Assembly (NCBI RefSeq): GCF_025602895.1
Contig: NW_026516268.1
Coordinates: 62,001-126,000, forward strand
Direction of reading: 5' to 3'
DNA: 64,000 nt
Source: Polychytrium aggregatum
Taxonomy: Eukaryota > Chytridiomycota > Chytridiomycetes > Polychytriales
This document shows, piece after piece, positions 33,007 through 43,812 of this stretch. The notes below the pieces were generated by a model. The model saw nothing but the letters and a program-made list of their open reading frames with translations, had not been told where the DNA came from and did no database searches. Both the position numbers and the translations under genes were made by a program. Numbering within the stretch: position 1 is the first letter of the stretch; each line of letters opens with the position of its first letter.

Positions 33007-35595
33007 ATGCGCGAGAAGAAAGCCAAAGCCCCTGCGGTGGCTCCGTCAAAGCCCACCCCGGCCGTCACCAAGCCGGCCCCCGCGGCTGCAAAGAAACCGG
33101 TCGCTGAAAAGAAGGATGCTGCAAAGAAGCCAAAGGGCAAACCCGGATCAAAAAAGGATACTACTGCTGCTGCCAGTCCTGCTCCAAATGCCTTGCCCTC
33201 GGTCGCCGCCCTTCAGGAGACCGAGGCCAAGAGGAAGGACGCCGCTCGCAAGATCCTCACGTTCATGCAGCGGGTACATGCACGTAAGCTGGAGCAGAAG
33301 CGGGTCGAGTACGAGAAACAAGTCAGGGAAATGGAAAAGAAGGCCTATGCCGAACAGGTGGCCTTTGAGCGCCGGATGCTGGAAAAGGAACGCCAGCGCG
33401 AGGAAGAGCTGGTCCGCGCCCGCAAAGAAAAGATTAAACGTGAGCATGATCTGATGGAAGGCGCCTTTGACGGCCAAACCGACCTGCTCAAGAAGCTGCT
33501 TGAGGAAGGAAAGATCTTTTATGACTTTTGCGACAAGAGCGGAAATACCCCCATCAGCGAGGCCGCTGCAGGCGGGCAATGCGACTGCATCAGGCTTCTC
33601 TATGACTATGGCGCCGACATCAACCGCCAGTGCCAGTTCAAGCGGACACCGCTGTATCGCGCCATCTTTGGTGGGCACATCGACGCCGTCAGGCTTATCC
33701 TTGACCTCGGCGGCGACCCCCGAATTCCAGACGAAGAGGGCCAGGCGTGTCTCAAGATGCCGTGTCTTCCCGAGATCGGCAAGATTGTCCAGGAATGGGA
33801 CCTTTCCAAGACCGATGCCCTTCTTCAAAAACTCGAAGGTGTCAAGCAGCTCAAGCAGAAAGAATTGATCGAGAAGCGCGCAACTCAAATGTCCCAATTG
33901 AACCAGGCGCTGGAGGACGCTCAAAAGGCACATGCCATGGCCCAACAAGAGCTGTCCTATGTATACTGCCAGCTCAATATCCGCATCAACGAGCACGATC
34001 TGCTCATGAGCGAAGGCAAGGATCTCTCCATCATCAAAACCGCCATCCACGAATACGAAGACAAGCTTGACCATGCCCGGGCTGCTGCCAAAAAGGCCGG
34101 AGATGCCCTTAGTGCATGCAAAGAAAAGATCGAGCTGCAGCAACAAACCGATGCCGAGCAGACCGGAGCCCCGCCGGGCCAAGCTGCCCCCGAAAAGGGT
34201 ATCAAATGCAACATCAAGCAGCTCGAAGGGTTGCTGCTGAAGCCCGATCCGAGAGGCGAGGTCCTGAAGAGCAACGGACAATGGCCCCTGGTCGTTGATC
34301 CCTCGGGACGGTCCGCCGTATTTCTTAGATATGCAGACAGGTCGGTGTGGGCCCTCGCCTCTGTCGGACTCGCTCGGCATCCTGAAGACGATGTGTGCCC
34401 AAGAGCTAACGAGGACGGCGCGACGTTCTCAGCAATATCTTGCAGGTATTGAATCCACAGCACATGGATGCCGAAAAGATCCGGTAAGCACCGATTCTAC
34501 GGGCGATATTATCGACATCGAATGCGAGTGTCTGGCGTCACCCAGCACCATAACGCTGCATCCGATAGTTCATAGCATTGTGCAGCACGGGATGGTGTTT
34601 GCTTGTGCTCAATGGCGCCGGATAATATCGTGCGAATGAGGATGGCTCACCCAAACCCATCACCACTGGCCAAACGCGGCACCCCACCGGTGCTGATTCT
34701 GGGTGCGAACGTCCTGGGTCCCACGAAACCTCGCCAGCATCGCAGTCATTGGATCCATTCGATACGGCAAGCCTCTGGTGATCGACATTTGCGAGGTAGT
34801 GTTATCGGCTCGACAGACCTTTCGCATCGGAAAAGTTGCTCCGATCTCATGCTGGCCTCTGGTTCTCGACTGACTTTTGGCGCGGGTGTGCCCCAAGGTC
34901 GATGTCTCCAAGTCCATCCCAGAGTACTTCAACCGGGTTGAGAAGGATCTGTACGCCTCCATTGTGTCCCGCAGCATCCTGCAGAACGAAAAGTACCTCA
35001 GTTTGTGTCGCAAGGGAGACGGGGTGAGTCGTCGAAAATGGTCTGACACTCTCCTTTCCATCCAATCAAGTAGTCCTGCTGCCTGGTTGTCTGTCGCTTT
35101 ATCTTGGTTGTGTGTTTCCCATCCATTATCCCGCTTGGTTGTGCGCTTCCCATCCAGTATCCCCTTGGGTTATTCGATCCGCTTCCGTTCCCCCAACGAT
35201 ATCTCGAAGACTACCTCCCTCTGCATTTCGTTGCCATGGAAGTTCTCGGATCAGTGTCAGTGCTGCGGGGGCTGTTGATGGGGGCTCGTCCCCTGAATTG
35301 AATCCACTAATGCCATTGTCTCTGCTTGATGCACCAGGATCAGTACAAGCGCGAGTGCTTCCATCAGCGATACGTCGAGAACTTCAAGTTCATCATCCTG
35401 ACCACCAACCGGTTCCCCTCGGAGGTATGTTGTGGGACTTTTGGCGAGCGGTCGAGCAGACATCATATCCACGAGCTCTGAGGTTCTGGAGACTCTTCTG
35501 TGGACATACGATCCGCACCGCCGCTGATCCCTAGTGCTGAACTGCAATGCTAGGACCTCGTCCAGGCCTTTTTCCCGGTTCGGGTGGTGTGTTGA
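33007..35595 (+). CDS. IQANK1-like ankyrin repeat protein with P-loop-like C-terminal domain (6 exons)
   Basis: Exons 33007-34340, 34433-34483, 34738-34795, 34898-35023, 35338-35424 and 35554-35595 join in phase to 565 residues. A Lys/Ala/Pro-rich start (residues 1-75) is followed by a long charged coiled coil (about 75-150), two to three ankyrin repeats (about 155-255: FCDKSGNTPISEAAAGGQCDCIRLLYDYGADINRQ...), a second coiled coil (about 265-350), and a C-terminal domain beginning LLLKPDPRGEVLKSNGQWPLVVDPSG with IGSIRYGKPLVIDICE and ending FIILTTNRFPSE|DLVQAFFPVRVV. This order is that of IQANK1 (IQ motif and ankyrin repeat protein 1), whose C terminus resembles the AAA/dynein-like P-loop modules. 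The molecular role is unknown; occurrence mainly in flagellated organisms suggests a ciliary function (inference). No clear IQ motif was seen. The first donor (GTCGGT) is weak but its phase fits. Confidence 0.85.
35100..35165. repeat. Two-copy 33-bp repeat in intron 4 of the IQANK1-like gene
   Basis: GGTTGTGTGTTTCCCATCCA... and GGTTGTGCGCTTCCCATCCA... in direct tandem. Confidence 0.8.
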
Positions 35596-36070
35596 GTGTC
35601 TGTCGTCGGGCTGGGCAGACCACGCTGATGTCGCAACCTGGAAATCCGTCGTTGATTCACCGGCTGTGCCGATCCATTCGGCGGAGTGGGATATCTACAG
35701 CCGATTCAGAAGAATGCGTGTACCGACATCAAGATACTCGGCCTTCTCGAATCACTTGGCTTCCCGGCACTGTGAGCACACCTGGAGATCGAGTCGCTTG
35801 AATCGCTGTCGCCTGGGTGGTGCCATTCGCTTGCAGGGAGCCATCTGTGCGAGAAAGCGTCCTTGATTTACATGCAGAACTCCGTCACTGAATAGTCATA
35901 CCCGGCGCGATAACGTATTTGTCCAACGACCAAAACCTGCTTTTTATTGGATTGGCTGTAGCGATCCGCCACTCTGCTGCAATCAGCAGCTCCATTTCCT
36001 CCTTCTGGGCTGAGTGGCTCGCTCCCTCAATCAAACCAGCATCGCTTCTCCCAACCATTCCCCAATTCCG
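35596..36070. other. Spacer between IQANK1-like gene and dioxygenase gene
   Basis: Half of it is copy 1 of the dispersed repeat (35721-35945); the rest is 3' untranslated sequence and the dioxygenase promoter. Confidence 0.6.
35721..35945 (-). repeat. Dispersed repeat family, copy 1 (inverted)
   Basis: Its reverse complement aligns with 59938-60185 over nearly its whole length at about 80% by eye, sharing blocks such as CCTGCAAGCGAATGGCACCA and GGTGTGCTCACAGT. The end nearest 35945 (TTTTGGTCGTTGG in the opposite sense) is also shared with the partial copy at 38541. Confidence 0.85.
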
Positions 36071-37141
36071 ATGTTGCTGCGTTCGAGGGCAGTCCCGGCC
36101 CAGCTCGCCCTGCGAGTCCTTGCGCATCGCCTGCTCTCCACATCGACGTCGTCCGGCTCCCTCCAATGGAACTTACCGCCCACAGTCGGTCGCAGATTGC
36201 GGACGCACGGCTATGCCGTTGTCGACGACGCCCTCCCCAGCCAGGATTTGCTGACGTTTCGAGATGAACTCGTCAACGCCGCCATCGACAACACTGCTCT
36301 ACTGACGGCCAACTCGACCATCCTGGTGAAGAAGGACGGATCCTCGACCCTGATCCCCAAGCACGGCATCGGCGAGTTCGATCTGTCCAATGCTGCCGTT
36401 GCCCACAAGCTGCCGCAACTGGCCCGGTTCTCGGACTCGGGCGATCTGATCCGGGTGCTGCAGCCCCTGCTGTTCCCCGACAACGAGCGACGCCTGGCAC
36501 GGCAGACCGTCAAGGCCCAGATCAACTTTGGACGAGGAGCATGCTTTCCGCTCCATTTCGACACCGACGCCTCGATCGACCATCGCGCCGTGACGGCAAT
36601 CATGTACCTCAACGAGGACTACCAGAGCCCCGACGGCGGCTCGATCCGAGTGTATCCCTTTCCTGGTGCAGTTGTCGATATCGAGCCAAGGCTGGGCCGG
36701 CTTGTGTTGTTCTCGTCGGCATGGTGCCTGCATCGGGTGCTCCCGTCGACAGCCAACTCCAGGCTGTGCTTCACCACCTGGATCACCACAGACGAGCCCA
36801 GCCCATATCCAAAAGATCCCCCGTCCGAGCCCACCGATCCCGATGGCGACGAAGCGTGGGAGTATCTCATGTATCCGACACACCGCAATCACATCCTCAA
36901 GCTCGTCTACGCCGATGAATGGGCTCGGTCCATTGTCGAAAGCCATCCGGCCGGGCACCTGCACGATCTGCTGCTCGAGCAACACTTTCGAGATGCCGAG
37001 ATCATCGCCAGGGCGTATGGACGGTATTTGCCGCTACTGGACCGATATCTCGCCAGTGGATCGCTCGCTCCACGGGTTTATGGATCCGAGCCCCGGGATG
37101 AGGCCGATGTCGATCCCGAGCGCAAGGTGGCGTGGTTCTGA
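36071..37141 (+). CDS. 2-oxoglutarate/Fe(II) dioxygenase, prolyl-4-hydroxylase-like, probably mitochondrial
   Basis: Intronless. The start at 36071 gives 356 residues with an N terminus rich in Arg, Leu, Ala and Ser and no acids (MLLRSRAVPAQLALRVLAHR), a good mitochondrial presequence; a start at 36014 would add 19 residues. The double-stranded beta-helix core carries the iron ligands H162-x-D164 (PLHFDTDAS) and H221 (CLHRVLP) and the 2-oxoglutarate-binding Arg231 (SRLCFTTW). Such enzymes couple 2-oxoglutarate decarboxylation to hydroxylation of a protein or small-molecule substrate; the substrate cannot be told from sequence. The conserved MYLNEDY...DGGSIRVYPFPG strand is typical of the P4Hc group. 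The C-terminal 130 residues are family-specific and helical. Confidence 0.85.
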   Translation: MLLRSRAVPAQLALRVLAHRLLSTSTSSGSLQWNLPPTVGRRLRTHGYAVVDDALPSQDLLTFRDELVNAAIDNTALLTANSTILVKKDGSSTLIPKHGIGEFDLSNAAVAHKLPQLARFSDSGDLIRVLQPLLFPDNERRLARQTVKAQINFGRGACFPLHFDTDASIDHRAVTAIMYLNEDYQSPDGGSIRVYPFPGAVVDIEPRLGRLVLFSSAWCLHRVLPSTANSRLCFTTWITTDEPSPYPKDPPSEPTDPDGDEAWEYLMYPTHRNHILKLVYADEWARSIVESHPAGHLHDLLLEQHFRDAEIIARAYGRYLPLLDRYLASGSLAPRVYGSEPRDEADVDPERKVAWF

Positions 37142-37489
37142 AGCGCCGATGCTGACCGGATGCGATCGAGTGCGTGCAATAGATTGATCCCATTCCCAAG
37201 CACGCTGCTCGAGCCGACCCCAATTGCGCTTTGCAAAGAACTTGGCCGTCGTCGCTGCTGGCATGGTCATCTGCATGGACAGGCGCCCTCGACCAGCCCT
37301 CGGGACCCGGCCCAGTGTCGCCACGCCCCCGTGGTCATGCGGATCGCTTGTCTGCCTGCCCGGCCTGTCCAGGCCCTTGGCGGCGCTCTATTTCTTGGCC
37401 AGAGGCCATCCGGCTTCTCTCCCATCCATCTTGCCTGCTGTCCATCGCACCCATCGCATCGCATCCCACCCTCCGTAATTGCCTATCCA
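37142..37489. other. Short spacer between dioxygenase and four-exon small gene
   Basis: No feature beyond the promoter/3' end expected; C-rich, with no TATA element recognised. Confidence 0.5.
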
Positions 37490-38379
37490 ATGTCCCGAAT
37501 CACTCTCACCGAAGGTGTCGTCGGCGGCTTCGTCGCCCCCACCCCGCGCCGGCTCGTCATCATCGACCTCGATGAAAGCGGCGGCGTCCAGATCCAACAT
37601 CACATCAAGACCGGCGGCAGCGGGCCCAATGCCGAATACAAGGTCCTCCAAAGCCCTCCCGAGATCTCGGTGTAAGTCCGAACTATCGTCACCGTCTTCA
37701 CCACCGTCGTCACCACCGTCGTGGTCCCGCTCTCGCACTCGCTTGATGCCTTGCTTGAATGGTCTCCAGACACATTCGGCTTGCTCGTCCGTCTGTACTG
37801 ATTGCTGCCTTGCCTCTTCCACTTCCAGCCTGGAGGTGACTAGCCTCACCAACAGCATTGTCCAGAACTTCAGAGCTCTCCCTCGCGAAGAGCCCGTCGG
37901 CGGCGAAGATATTTACCATTTGTACGTGTTGATTGCTGTGGTGCTTCTGGGTGCTGAGTACAGTGGATACTTGCTCGATGCTGTACCGATCCTCATCTCT
38001 GGCGTATATGCCAACAGGGATACCCAAATTGCGATCGAAACCCCTGACTTTTCGTGGTGCAATGGTAAGCAGCAATCCGATAGCACAATGACCGGGCCTC
38101 GGCTGCGTGCAGATGGCAGTCCAGTCGCTGTGGATCTGTTGTTTGAGCAACACCTGCAGCCGCTCACATCGGCCTTTGCCAATTGCTGACCCGTTCACTC
38201 AATGCCACCCATGCTCCGTCCTCCGTCTATCTGTCCAAACTCTAGTGGCCAACCAGGGCTGCAACATCGTTCCCTCCAGCGTCAAGCCCACGGACTCTCA
38301 GAAGCAGCAATTCAAGGCTGCGGCTGCCAGTCTCATCAGCCTGGCCGAAAAGTACGCCACTGTCACTGCCGATATCTGA
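37490..38379 (+). CDS. Unrecognised small protein (4 exons)
   Basis: Exons 37490-37671, 37829-37921, 38018-38064 and 38246-38379 have phase-compatible GT..AG borders (GTAAGT, GTACGT, GTAAGC donors) and total 456 bases, 151 residues. The protein starts MSRITLTEGVVGGFVAPTPR, continues with beta-strand-like segments (LVIIDLDESGGVQIQHHI, DTQIAIETPDFSW) and ends in a predicted helix (KQQFKAAAASLISLAEKYAT). No signal peptide, membrane helix or known motif was seen. The tidy exon chain and the absence of low complexity argue for a real gene; I do not recognise the family. Confidence 0.6.
37685..37723. repeat. GTCGTCACCACC-type array in intron 1 of the small four-exon gene
   Basis: Three to four copies of a 12-15 bp unit in the intron 37672-37828. 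Confidence 0.8.
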
Positions 38380-38540
38380 GCCGCCGATATGCCTGCTTTC
38401 CTGAAACGATCGATAGTCCGCAATCGCTCCGAAGGTCCGAATCCAAAACAAAAAAAAGAAAAAAGTTGTGTTCGATGGGCTCCAGCTGCGTGGGTGGATT
38501 GTACTGGAAGAAAGTTGATTATTAAAGTCAATCCAGAAAA

Positions 38541-38630
38541 AAAACGAGGGACTCCTTGGTTTTTGGTCATTGACCGAACAATTTGCAGCCAAATACCATC
38601 GCACCCTGGAAATGACTATTCTGTGATGCG
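38541..38630 (+). repeat. Dispersed repeat family, copy 2 (partial)
   Basis: Matches the first 90 bases of copy 3 in the same orientation: GGGACTCCTTGG-TTTTTGGTCATTG against GGGACACCACGGATTTTGGTCGTTG, then CATCGCACCCTGGAAATGACTATTCTGTG against CATCGCGCGCTGGCCATGACCATTCAGTG. Similarity fades after about 38640. Confidence 0.65.
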
Positions 38631-38998
38631 GCGATACGTCCTCATCCAGTGTGTCTAACAGCACCATTCACCGCTGACACTCCGAGACCAGTGTGCATGT
38701 CGACTGTGGATACCGGAGAGCGACCGGCGGTCTTCACTCAGAGGCTGCCAGGTGATTTGATTTATTCTTATGGCTTCGCTTGACGCAAGCCATCACATAC
38801 TACATGTTCATGGAATGGGTAGCGTCCCGTTTCTTTTGAAAAAGCAAGTCGCTGCTTGCCCAGGGGATTCAACAGCACACGCAGTCGAATGCGATATGTC
38901 AACCGGCGCCGCGTAGTGCCATTGTGTGTCCCATGTATCTGGGCTGCGAGCCGGACGAGGGAGGAGGAGGAGGGCTGCTGGATCGACGGCTCATCGCC

Positions 38999-39076
38999 GG
39001 TCTGGTCTGGTCTGGTCTGGTCTGGTCTGGTCTGGTCTGGTCTGGTCTGGTCTGGTCTGGTCTGGTCTGGTCTGGT
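38999..39076. repeat. Pentanucleotide microsatellite (GGTCT)n
   Basis: About 15.5 perfect copies without interruption, 155 bases upstream of the COP1 start codon. Confidence 0.98.
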
Positions 39077-39231
39077 CGAGTTCAGAGCGTCCGACCGCGA
39101 CCACAGGCGCTATGTGGCTCCTGGCAAAGCCAAAAGGGAAAGCGTGCCCGCTCTCCAGCCTGGCCTGGCCCTGACCTCCGTCTCTGCGGCCCTCTGCTTG
39201 CCCGACCTCCTTTTCTTCCACAGGCCATACC

Positions 39232-42200
39232 ATGGAGCCCTCGATCGCCCCACCTGAAGAGAGCATCTCGCAGTGGTAATAGCCGTCGTTACCACCTCCT
39301 GCTGTAAACAGCCTCGGCTCGTAAAGGCTCGATGAGCCGGCAGCATCGTTCCGATGGTCTTGCAGGATCATTGCCTTTGCTTCGGCAACCACCCTCCCTG
39401 CTCGTCGACGACACTTGCCTCCTCTGCTCCCGTCCGTTGGATCGCTGTTGCCTTGGAAACAATCAGGCCCCTGCCATCAGCCGGCGGTCTGGATGGGCCT
39501 ATGGTTCGTGGCTCGCGCTTGCCCACTTTGGATAACTGACCGTGGACACTCTGCCGCCGGCCTTCAATCTCCCTCCCCTATCGTCGCCACAGCAAAATAT
39601 GCCTGGGGACAATCAGCGAAGCCTACATGACAAAATGCGGACACAGCTTCTGGTTAGTCGGGGGGTGCGGCTTTAGTGACTCACCCAACCCCGCGATGTC
39701 GGTGAGGGATGGGCGATCGATGGGCGATCGACGAGCGACTTGATCCGTCGCCGGCAAGACGAAGATGAAGTCGGGGCGATCGGTATCGCTCAGGTCGGAT
39801 GCGTCCCGACTCCCCCGCCTCCGGGCAATCGAGCCATCGAGTCATCGAGTCATCGAGTCATTCGGCTCCTCCGGCTCGGTAGTTGTTGCCTTTGGTGCTT
39901 TTTCTTGTGTGGCTGCTCTGGGCCTTCCCTGGCGATACCAATGTCCAGCTCGATTGCTCTCTGGCTGCCTTGCGTCCTCGGCTCGCCACTGGCTCGCCAT
40001 CCGCTCGTCGGTCTGTCCGCATGGTCTCTGCCAGCGGCTCTCGTTCCCCCCCGTCCTCCGCGGAGCCCTTGATCATCCAGACTCATTTCGTCCCTGTCTC
40101 GACAACCTCAGTCATCGCTGCATCCGGTCGCAACTCGATTACCGTCTCGAATGTCCCATCTGCAAACAGCCGGTCGGCGTCGAAGAGATATATCCCAACT
40201 TTTCATGTAAGTCGGCGGCGAGGTGATGTTGCCGGCACTGCGCCAAGCCGGAGCCCCTCATCCATGCAGCAGCGCCTCGAGCCCACAGTGCCCGGCAGTC
40301 AGGATCGGCCTGTGTGCACTATGAATCGAATATCAGCTTCCTTACCAGATCTCCCGTGTCGGCCATGGCACCTGGGATCGTTTCTGATGCCGCATTCTCG
40401 CTCTGGCTGGGCTGGGTGTGCATGCCACCTCGCCCCATCCTGCCTGTACCGTGCCTTGCCTCCGTACGAAACGACTATCGCTGGATTGCATCGGGCCCAC
40501 ATCGATCCAGTAAACAAGCTCATCACGGAATCGCAAGCCCCATCAACGACCGCCTCTCCGTCAAAGTTGATTGATCCCTCGGCGCTTTCGCTACAGGGTA
40601 TGTGCGTTATCGACGCTGTGGATGGGGCAGAGCCATGTAGTGGCAAAGGACAGCAACCCGGTGCCCCAACGAGCCAGCACCACACTCATCCCAATCTATG
40701 CGGCGTTCTACAGGAATCACCGACCTGATGACTAGCTTGGTCGACCGCCGGGCAAAGATCGTCCAGAACAGCAAAGAAGTCGCCCTGGCTCTTACTCGAG
40801 ACTTTCTGAAGCGAACGATTGTTGTCAAAGAGCAGGTTAGAGCGGCTACCGCAGACTTGCAACCCCTGGCCATGGGCACAGCCTCGAAGTCTTGGCTCTG
40901 TGCAGTCGCCGGCATTGCGGATCTGTGCTGCGCTGGAAGGATCGATGGCTACTGACTGCGGCGGCGATCGTGGTGCGTCATACAGGAGCTCAAGAGGCTG
41001 CAGCAGCAAATTGGCTGTCTCACCGACGACCTGTCGTATGTCGAGTCCCAGTCAAGCGAGCTGAGCAAGCGCCTGCATGGTGCTGCGCCTACAACAGCAA
41101 CGGCCCAGCCAGCAACTCCAGCGCGAGTCCCGACGAACGTCCCCGAGAGCGACGCTGCTGCGACATCGTCGTCGACACGGCCGTCCGACGCACATGAACG
41201 AACAAAGAAGCGTAAAATAGAGGAGACGGAGGAGCCGCCTTCCAAGGAAATCGACAAGCAAACCGCAGTCAGTCTGCCAGCAAGCATCGAGCGGATGGCA
41301 GAGAAGCAGGGCATGAAGGTGCAGTACCACTTTGAGGATCTGCAAGAATACTACTTTGGCCATCGGAACGAGCCCCCGCCAGGCTCCCAGCCGGCTGCGA
41401 CCGACCTGACAACTCGAGTGGATCGGTTTGTGGACTCGTTTGCCAACACCCTCAACAGCTTCTCGCGAGTCTCTCGATTCCGGCTGTTGTATCTCCTGAA
41501 CTACGCCGACTCGAGCATCACCACGACATCGATTGTGTCGTCGATCGAGTTTGATAAAGATGACGAATTCTTTGCGACGGCCGGGGTTACCAAGAAGCTC
41601 AAGATATACGACTATGAAGACGTCATCAAGACCTATACGTACCAGCGCCGGGACAACTTTATTACCCGACCGTACTCAGTTTCTGCTCCGTACCTTGATT
41701 TGGATGTGATGGATGGACTGCCGCGGCACCGAGAGGTGGCCATCCCGACCGAGCCAACGTACATCAGCCGACGGGATGACATTGAGTATATCCCAAAATA
41801 CCCGATACGAGATATTGGCTGCAAGTCCAAGATCAGGTGAGGGCTCCCTGGGCAAGCAGGGGTGTGCATTGGACGTGGTTGGCTGTGGGGAAGGGTGGAG
41901 CCGCGACGACGTAGGCCCGCCCGCGCTGGCTCACACTTACCGTGCTGCTTGTTCGCTGGTCCGCTGGTCTGCTGGTCTGCTGGTCCGCCCTATGAAGCTG
42001 CCTTTCGTGGAACTCGTATTTCAAGTCGTCGCTAGCAGCATCCGACTATGATGGTGTCATTACCATCTGGGATACCGCCACAGGCCAGTCGGTCCACTCC
42101 CTTGACGAACACGAGAAGCGCGCTTGGACGGTCGACTTTAGCTCCATGGATCCGCTGCGGATCGCCAGTGGCGGAGACGACACTCGAGGTAAGTCTACAG

Positions 42201-43389
42201 TCTGCGGTCGAGTGTCGTGTCTGAGCGATATAAAGTTCCCCCCTGGATGCAGTTGAATCAGGCCTGCGAGATGTCGCGCAGGCAACTAATCGCGCTACTA
42301 TCGAATCTTTCATGCCAGTGAAAATCTGGTCCATGAATGAGCGCTCCTCAGTCTTGACGCTCGAGGCCAAGGCCAATGTTTGCTCAGTCAAGTTCAACCC
42401 CGGAGCTTCACATGAAATCGCCTTTGGCTCAGCGGGTAGGGTTGCAACTGGGCTTGCACTGGTGCCGTCAGGAGAGTGCGTGCGTCGATACTGGGACAGA
42501 CATGGCTCGATGGGTGTAGCAGTAGAGTGGAGCCTTTCAGCATCAGATTCGGCGATGGGACGACACATCTTGGTTGCCTCGTCCTGACGCTGTCGCCTGC
42601 ATCGGTGCTGCCCGAAACGTCCTGTGCAGATCATCACGTCCACTACTATGATCTGCGCAAGTCCGATCGAGCCCTCCACATCTTCCGGGGGCATCGCAAG
42701 GCTGTGTCCTATGTCAAGTACTTGAACAAAAACGAATTGGTATCAGCCTCGACGGATTGCACGCTACGGATGTGGAATATTCGAGACTCTGTCAACTCGG
42801 GCGCATCCAAGTGCATCCGGACGTTCTCGGGCCATCTCAACGAAAAGAACTTTGTCGGTCTCAGTATCAACTCAACGGGCGAGTTTATCTCGTGTGGCAG
42901 CGAGGCAAACTGCGTCTACACCTACTTCCACTCGCTGCCGAAGCCTGTGATTGTGCACAAATTCGGAAACTCGATCGATTCTATATCCGTAAGTGACCCA
43001 TCAACCCCGTGTTTGTGCACTCGATGAATGGACTGGACTGGAGTGGACTGGATTGGGCTGGAGTGGCTGCTCTGACGCACCAGTTGTTGAGCATCGATGT
43101 GGATATCCGTCCCGCAGCCGCCTTGCAGCATTGGCATCATGAGTTTTGGATATCTGCGATTCTGACCTGCCCGTTCTTCCTGGGCTCGATCGCTCCCTGG
43201 GCTTGTCCGATTGGGGGGTGATGGGATTCCGTTCCGCACCCAAACATGCTGGGCCAGCCACAGGGCGAGGAGGTGCCTGAGGAAGACCCCAACCAGTTTG
43301 TCAGCTCCGTCTGCTGGAAACGAAACTCGCCCGATATTCTGCTGTCGGCCAACTCTCGCGGAATCATCAAGGTCATGGAGATGACGTGA
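39232..43389 (+). CDS. COP1: COP1/RFWD2-type RING-WD40 E3 ubiquitin ligase (10 exons)
   Basis: Exons 39232-39275, 39593-39652, 40112-40206, 40511-40597, 40714-40835, 40986-41836, 41998-42188, 42319-42435, 42630-42988 and 43264-43389 total 2052 bases, 683 residues. RING finger split over exons 1-3: C(KI)C-x11-C-G-H-S-F-C-HRC...ECPICKQP followed by the COP1 mark EEIYPNF. Then a coiled coil (about 100-165), a basic KKRK stretch (possible nuclear signal), and EEYYFGHR-like EYYFGHRNE. From about residue 320 seven WD repeats follow human and plant COP1 closely: SSLAASDYDGVITIWD, EHEKRAWTVDFSSMDP, EAKANVCSVKFNP, DHHVHYYDLR, GHRKAVSYVKYL, HLNEKNFVGLSI, VSSVCWKRNSPDILLSANSRG. COP1 is the substrate receptor and ligase that, with CUL4-DDB1, targets VP-motif transcription factors. 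Family identity is certain; targets here are unknown. Confidence 0.96.
39828..39862. repeat. CATCGAGT tandem array in COP1 intron 2
   Basis: About four copies of ATCGAGTC-type units in the intron 39653-40111; a GATGGGCGATC duplication lies upstream at about 39708-39735. Confidence 0.85.
41951..41990. repeat. 10-bp array (GCTGGTCTGN) in COP1 intron 6
   Basis: Four copies of a 10-bp unit just before the acceptor of intron 6 (41837-41997). Confidence 0.88.
43029..43070. repeat. GGACTGGACTGGAGT-type array in COP1 intron 9
   Basis: TGGACTGG/TGGAGTGG units repeated about six times in the intron 42989-43263. Confidence 0.85.
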
Positions 43390-43812
43390 AACCACCACCC
43401 TGCTCCTCAACAGCCAAAAATCGTCGCCTTGACAACCCCACACATGCCATTTCACAATTCCCTTGCCCCACCCGCGGCCAGCTGTGTGTCCCCCTCCCCG
43501 TTGCTGAGTGCGCTCTGCTTCCACCATCATGTTCCTCCAGCCCATCGAAATACGATTTGTAACCAGGACGGCTGGTCAGTGCGGCCGGCTCGAGCCGGCT
43601 CGAGTGTCCATTTGCGTGTGTGTGTGTGCGGCTGCTCTCGCCCGCGTCTCGCCCTCGTCTCGCCCTCGTCCTGGAAACGATCAGTGCAGCAAGCGACCGA
43701 CCGACGACGAAGGCAGCACCGACTTGCCTCTGCGCATCCATCTATCCAGCCAGCCTGCCTGCCTGCCTGCCTGCCAGCAAGCCGGCCAGCCAGCCCACTG
43801 CCGCAGACCGAC
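43390..43812. other. Spacer between COP1 and SWI3 gene
   Basis: Contains a GT run at 43613-43628, a CTCGCCCTCGTCT duplication at about 43645-43672 and a GCCT run at 43757-43784 just upstream of the SWI3 start. No gene. Confidence 0.6.

Larger units (their letters stand above)
38380..39231. other. Spacer upstream of COP1 with two kinds of repeat
   Basis: Holds a partial copy of the dispersed repeat (about 38541-38630) and the pentanucleotide array at 38999-39076. No coding frame supported. Confidence 0.6.

Noticed and set aside
33148-34380. 410-codon frame antisense to the IQANK1-like gene
   Set aside because: Exact shadow of the sense exon, with no independent motif or splice structure.
39332-39535. 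Frame with CLLC (Cys-x2-Cys) as first half of the COP1 RING
   Set aside because: Its splice phases do not fit; exon 39232-39275 joined to 39593-39652 gives CKIC with the exact 11-residue spacing and correct phase.
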